64,000 bases of DNA, taken from contig OW388296.1 in NCBI GenBank assembly GCA_936450465.1, forward strand, positions 55,356,431-55,420,430. Direction: 5' to 3'. The notes beneath the pieces were generated by a model that searched no databases, was not told the origin of the DNA, and saw only the letters and a program-made list of their open reading frames with translations. Below, piece by piece: positions 61,208 through 64,000 of this stretch. Position 1 is the stretch's first letter. Each line of letters begins with the position of its first letter. The position numbers and the translations under genes are program-made. This DNA is from Gibbula magus (taxonomy: Eukaryota; Mollusca; Gastropoda; Trochida; Trochidae).

Positions 61208-61239
61208 TTGGAATTGACCATATTTTTTAATACATTCTG

Positions 61240-62290
61240 ACGTTTGTCTCGAATATGTCATAAAGCATGATCATGAGTGAAATCGAAACATCCAGTAGCT
61301 TTAGGTAGAATCAGTTGAATGTCATCTCAATCATACTGCAAGTGGCACTCTCCCTGAGGTAAAACAAGTTTACAATAATGATAATTGTGGAATTTAAGTT
61401 ATTGAATGGCATTATGACAATCATATACATTTACATTAGATCGTTCAGGCAAAAACGAAATACTTGTATTTAAGGTTTGTTGACATGAACAAGAAGATAC
61501 TTAAAATATTGATGACAAGAAAACGTCATTTTTGTCATATAACTTGTCATAAAACTTTCTTTCTAAGCAAGTTTTAAAAGGAAGATTTGTTCATTGAAGT
61601 ATATTTACTTTGAGACTTTCAATCACTCAAATCAATCATAAACAAGAAGAAGTGTATAAGATTGCAATTTAATATACGGAAAATATTCGACTATAGTCTC
61701 CTTATAACTATAACAAAGCAAGATATTTGAATATAATTTGTTTTCGATAGGACTCGCTGAGAAAATGCTTCGATTTGTGATGTATCTATTTTCACACATT
61801 GGTTAAAACCATTGCATATGTCCAATTGCAACGATTGTATGATTGCTTATGATAATAATCGTTATGTTCCTGTAATAATCTAGTCGGCTGAGTCTGATGC
61901 ATCTACATGTATAAGACTTCTAACAGAAACTAGATAGAACAAGGGGTCGATTTCTGAAGTCGTTAACGTCCTTGTATAGGTACCAGGAACAATCTCTGAG
62001 AACAACAATTACATGTGTCAATAAAGACATCGAATCAGGGCACTTCGAGTGATAACTTAACAGTTCAGGCAGTGACCGTGAGACCGTATTGAACATTAGT
62101 TGGAAGGACATTCTTGCATGGTCTAGCAGATTGGTCTAACAGATTTTATCGACGTTGTAACTCAGCTGGTCGGTGAATATTTGCGAGATGGTATTACTTG
62201 GTTGACATTGTTGACAGAATGTAGTGACTTATGGTGAGTATATATCCACTAATACATTGGTGATACTGGGTGACGTGGTCATGAGTCATA
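61240..62290 (-). repeat. Third, diverged copy of the 24.6/49.2 kb duplicated segment
   Basis: ACGTCCTTGTATAGGTACCAGGAACAATCT, TACATGTGTCAATAAAGACATCGAAT and TTGACAGAATGTAGTG-like words follow the order of 50.57-50.88 kb and 26.1-26.4 kb. The minus frame 61920-62111 reads MSLLTHVIVVLRDCSWYLYK, alignable with the 42.7-kb frame. Confidence 0.65.
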
Positions 62291-62299
62291 AACATATTG

Positions 62300-62850
62300 A
62301 TTCAAATGGTGCAAGTTAAAGGTTAATTCAAACGGTACAAGTTAAACATTAATTCAAATGGTACAAGTAAAATATATTAATTCAAATGATACAAATTAAA
62401 CATATTAATTCAAATTGTACAATTTACACATATTAATTCAAATGGTATACGTTAAACATTAATTTAAAATGTACAAGTTAAACCTATTAATTCAAATGGA
62501 CAAGTTAAATATATCAATTCAAATGGTACAAGTTAAACAGACTAATTCAAATGATACAAGTTAAACAGACTATTTCAAATGGTACAAGTAATATATATTA
62601 ATTCAAATGATACAAATTAAACATATTCATTCAAATTGTACAATATACACATATTAATTCAAATGGTATACGTTAAACATTAATTTAAAATGCAAAAGTT
62701 AAACCTATTAATTCAAATGGACAAGTTAAATATATCAATTCAAATTGTACAAGTTAAACAGACTAATTCAAATGATACAAGTTAAACAGACTAATTCAAA
62801 TGATACAAGTTAAACATATATACTAGTATTCAAATGGTACAATTTATTCT
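62300..62850 (+). repeat. ~27-bp minisatellite, about 20 units, with ~221-bp higher-order repeat
   Basis: Units consist of TTAATTCAAATGGTACAAGT and TAAACA with variants (GATACAA, TGTACAA, GGACAAG). The variant order starting GGTACAAGTA at 62360 recurs from 62581, a 221-bp offset of about eight units, so a block of units was duplicated. Confidence 0.93.
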
Positions 62851-62859
62851 ATCTTAATT

Positions 62860-63785
62860 GAATCCGCTCCTTTGCACCAGGCCGACTCAATGTAATTTAA
62901 GGATATAAAGAAATATAAATTATACATACGAAACAGGAGATACAATCCTGGATAGGAAAACAACATCGAATTGTATTATTTATAATTTAACAATATTCAT
63001 GAACCGAAGTACAATTTTGCCAGTAATTGTTGTCACCCACCTGAATATCAGTACTTCACGCCTTTCACTTATTGGGCAAAGGTATTGTGATTATTTCTCT
63101 TGACAATTACAGTAACGCATGGAGATGGTGTTCTCTCACAAAATTTCATGGTGGAGGCAAATCGTTCACACTACTCACTTAATTCACGTTTACTTGTTCA
63201 CACTCGTGAAAAAGGTCAACATCACATTCTGGACTCTAAGCTGACTTTCTGACCTAATGTTGAAGGTTGATTTCGTTTTCTTTTAAATCATACATTCTGC
63301 TGACGATAACTGGCCATACACCAACTGGAATACGATCCTTGGAATGAGTCGTACAGGGCCAACCAATCACGTTATTGCTGATAACTGTCACGTTAGTGTA
63401 AGAACTGTGGAGGGAATTTAAACATGGAGAACATCACATGTACAGTTGTAATAATATAGACATGGGGGGAATACTCTTTTAATTTAATCATCATATTTTT
63501 AAAACAAACCATTTAAAAAGAAAACAACAATATATTATGTGTGCAACATGTTTCGAGGTCATGCTTGTCCTAAATACAATGAATGTGTCCATTGAATATA
63601 TGTTTTTGATCAATGAAGAGTTTATAGTCCAAGGAAAGAAACCATGTTATTGCCATGTGGGATAAGGTTTTTACTGAATCAATGAAGTAGCATACAGTTA
63701 TGTACACTATCTCTGAAATATTAAAAGCATTGGTTATGACAAACAGGTGAGATTATAAAATAATTTACATTTTCATGCATTTCAT
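62860..63785. other. AT-rich stretch without recognisable gene
   Basis: No ORF or repeat supported. Confidence 0.4.
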
Positions 63786-63789
63786 ATTT

Positions 63790-63990
63790 TATCAATGTCC
63801 TCTCGGTAATTGGAATTTTTATCACAGAAGTGGAAACTTTAATAGTGTATATTATGTATCCATGTCTTAATGAAATCAATTATCATTTTTACCACAATAG
63901 GTAATAGTCTATAGTCTATTTAAATTGTTGTGGTTTGATTGCATTTCCGATTTGCTGAGTCAGTCAGTATTTAATTAACTAGAAAGTTGA
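63790..63990 (+). repeat. Repeat shared with 52.29-52.52 kb
   Basis: Direct counterpart of 52290-52525 (CTCGGTAATTGG, CATGTCTTAATGA, AATAGGTAATAGTCTATAG, GATTGCATTTCCGATTTG). Runs to the window edge. Confidence 0.6.
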
Positions 63991-64000
63991 TTAGATTTCA

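Overview
The window is eukaryotic, AT-rich and gene-poor. It has split coding exons, many miniature inverted-repeat transposons (MITEs) flanked by TA, satellites and minisatellites, tRNA-derived SINE-like pieces, a DIRS-type tyrosine-recombinase retrotransposon and the 3' end of a non-LTR element. A run of exactly 200 Ns inside a CT microsatellite marks a scaffolded assembly. The repeat style, including a ~165-bp satellite carrying GTTATTGCCCTTGTTCC, suggests a marine invertebrate, most likely a mollusc. That assignment is inference from repeat style, not proof.

Only one convincing cellular gene is visible: a three-exon gene at 18930-21443 (+). The exons join in frame into a 375-residue protein with a signal peptide, a short cysteine-rich region and a degenerate LDL-receptor class-B (YWTD-like) beta-propeller. 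A MITE begins about 60 bp after its stop codon.

Layout: 0-9.6 kb holds a CT microsatellite with gap, a 37-bp tandem triplet, an inverted pair of ~500-bp MITEs, a tandemly duplicated module and a degenerate 165-bp satellite. At 10-12 kb lies a near-perfect foldback (two ~625-bp arms, ~660-bp spacer), followed by a 44-bp minisatellite with 264-bp higher-order structure. The single gene occupies 18.9-21.4 kb. A 4.0-kb putative foldback-type element spans 27.7-31.7 kb; its ends carry a shared unique terminus followed by inverted arrays of a 21-bp unit built on the palindrome CTCCTACGTAGGAG, with other MITEs nested inside. At 38 kb a MITE encloses a tRNA-like sequence. A 6.15-kb degraded DIRS element lies at 54.5-60.6 kb with inverted terminal repeats and an internal complementary region that reads across the circle junction. 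A LINE 3' end lies at about 60.8-61.2 kb and a 27-bp minisatellite at 62.3-62.85 kb.

Underneath these insertions, much of the window is built from one set of old local duplications in both orientations. Modules recur at 0.1, 7-10, 15.5, 24.6-27.5, 42.7-47.1, 49.2-54.1 and 61.2-64 kb. Several carry the same short reading-frame motif (NCLDLISAL-like, TIVTFE-like, SSQSITALVILHA-like), suggesting remains of a duplicated coding locus or an unrecognised large repeat. All of this was read by eye; similarities are approximate and no database search was run.
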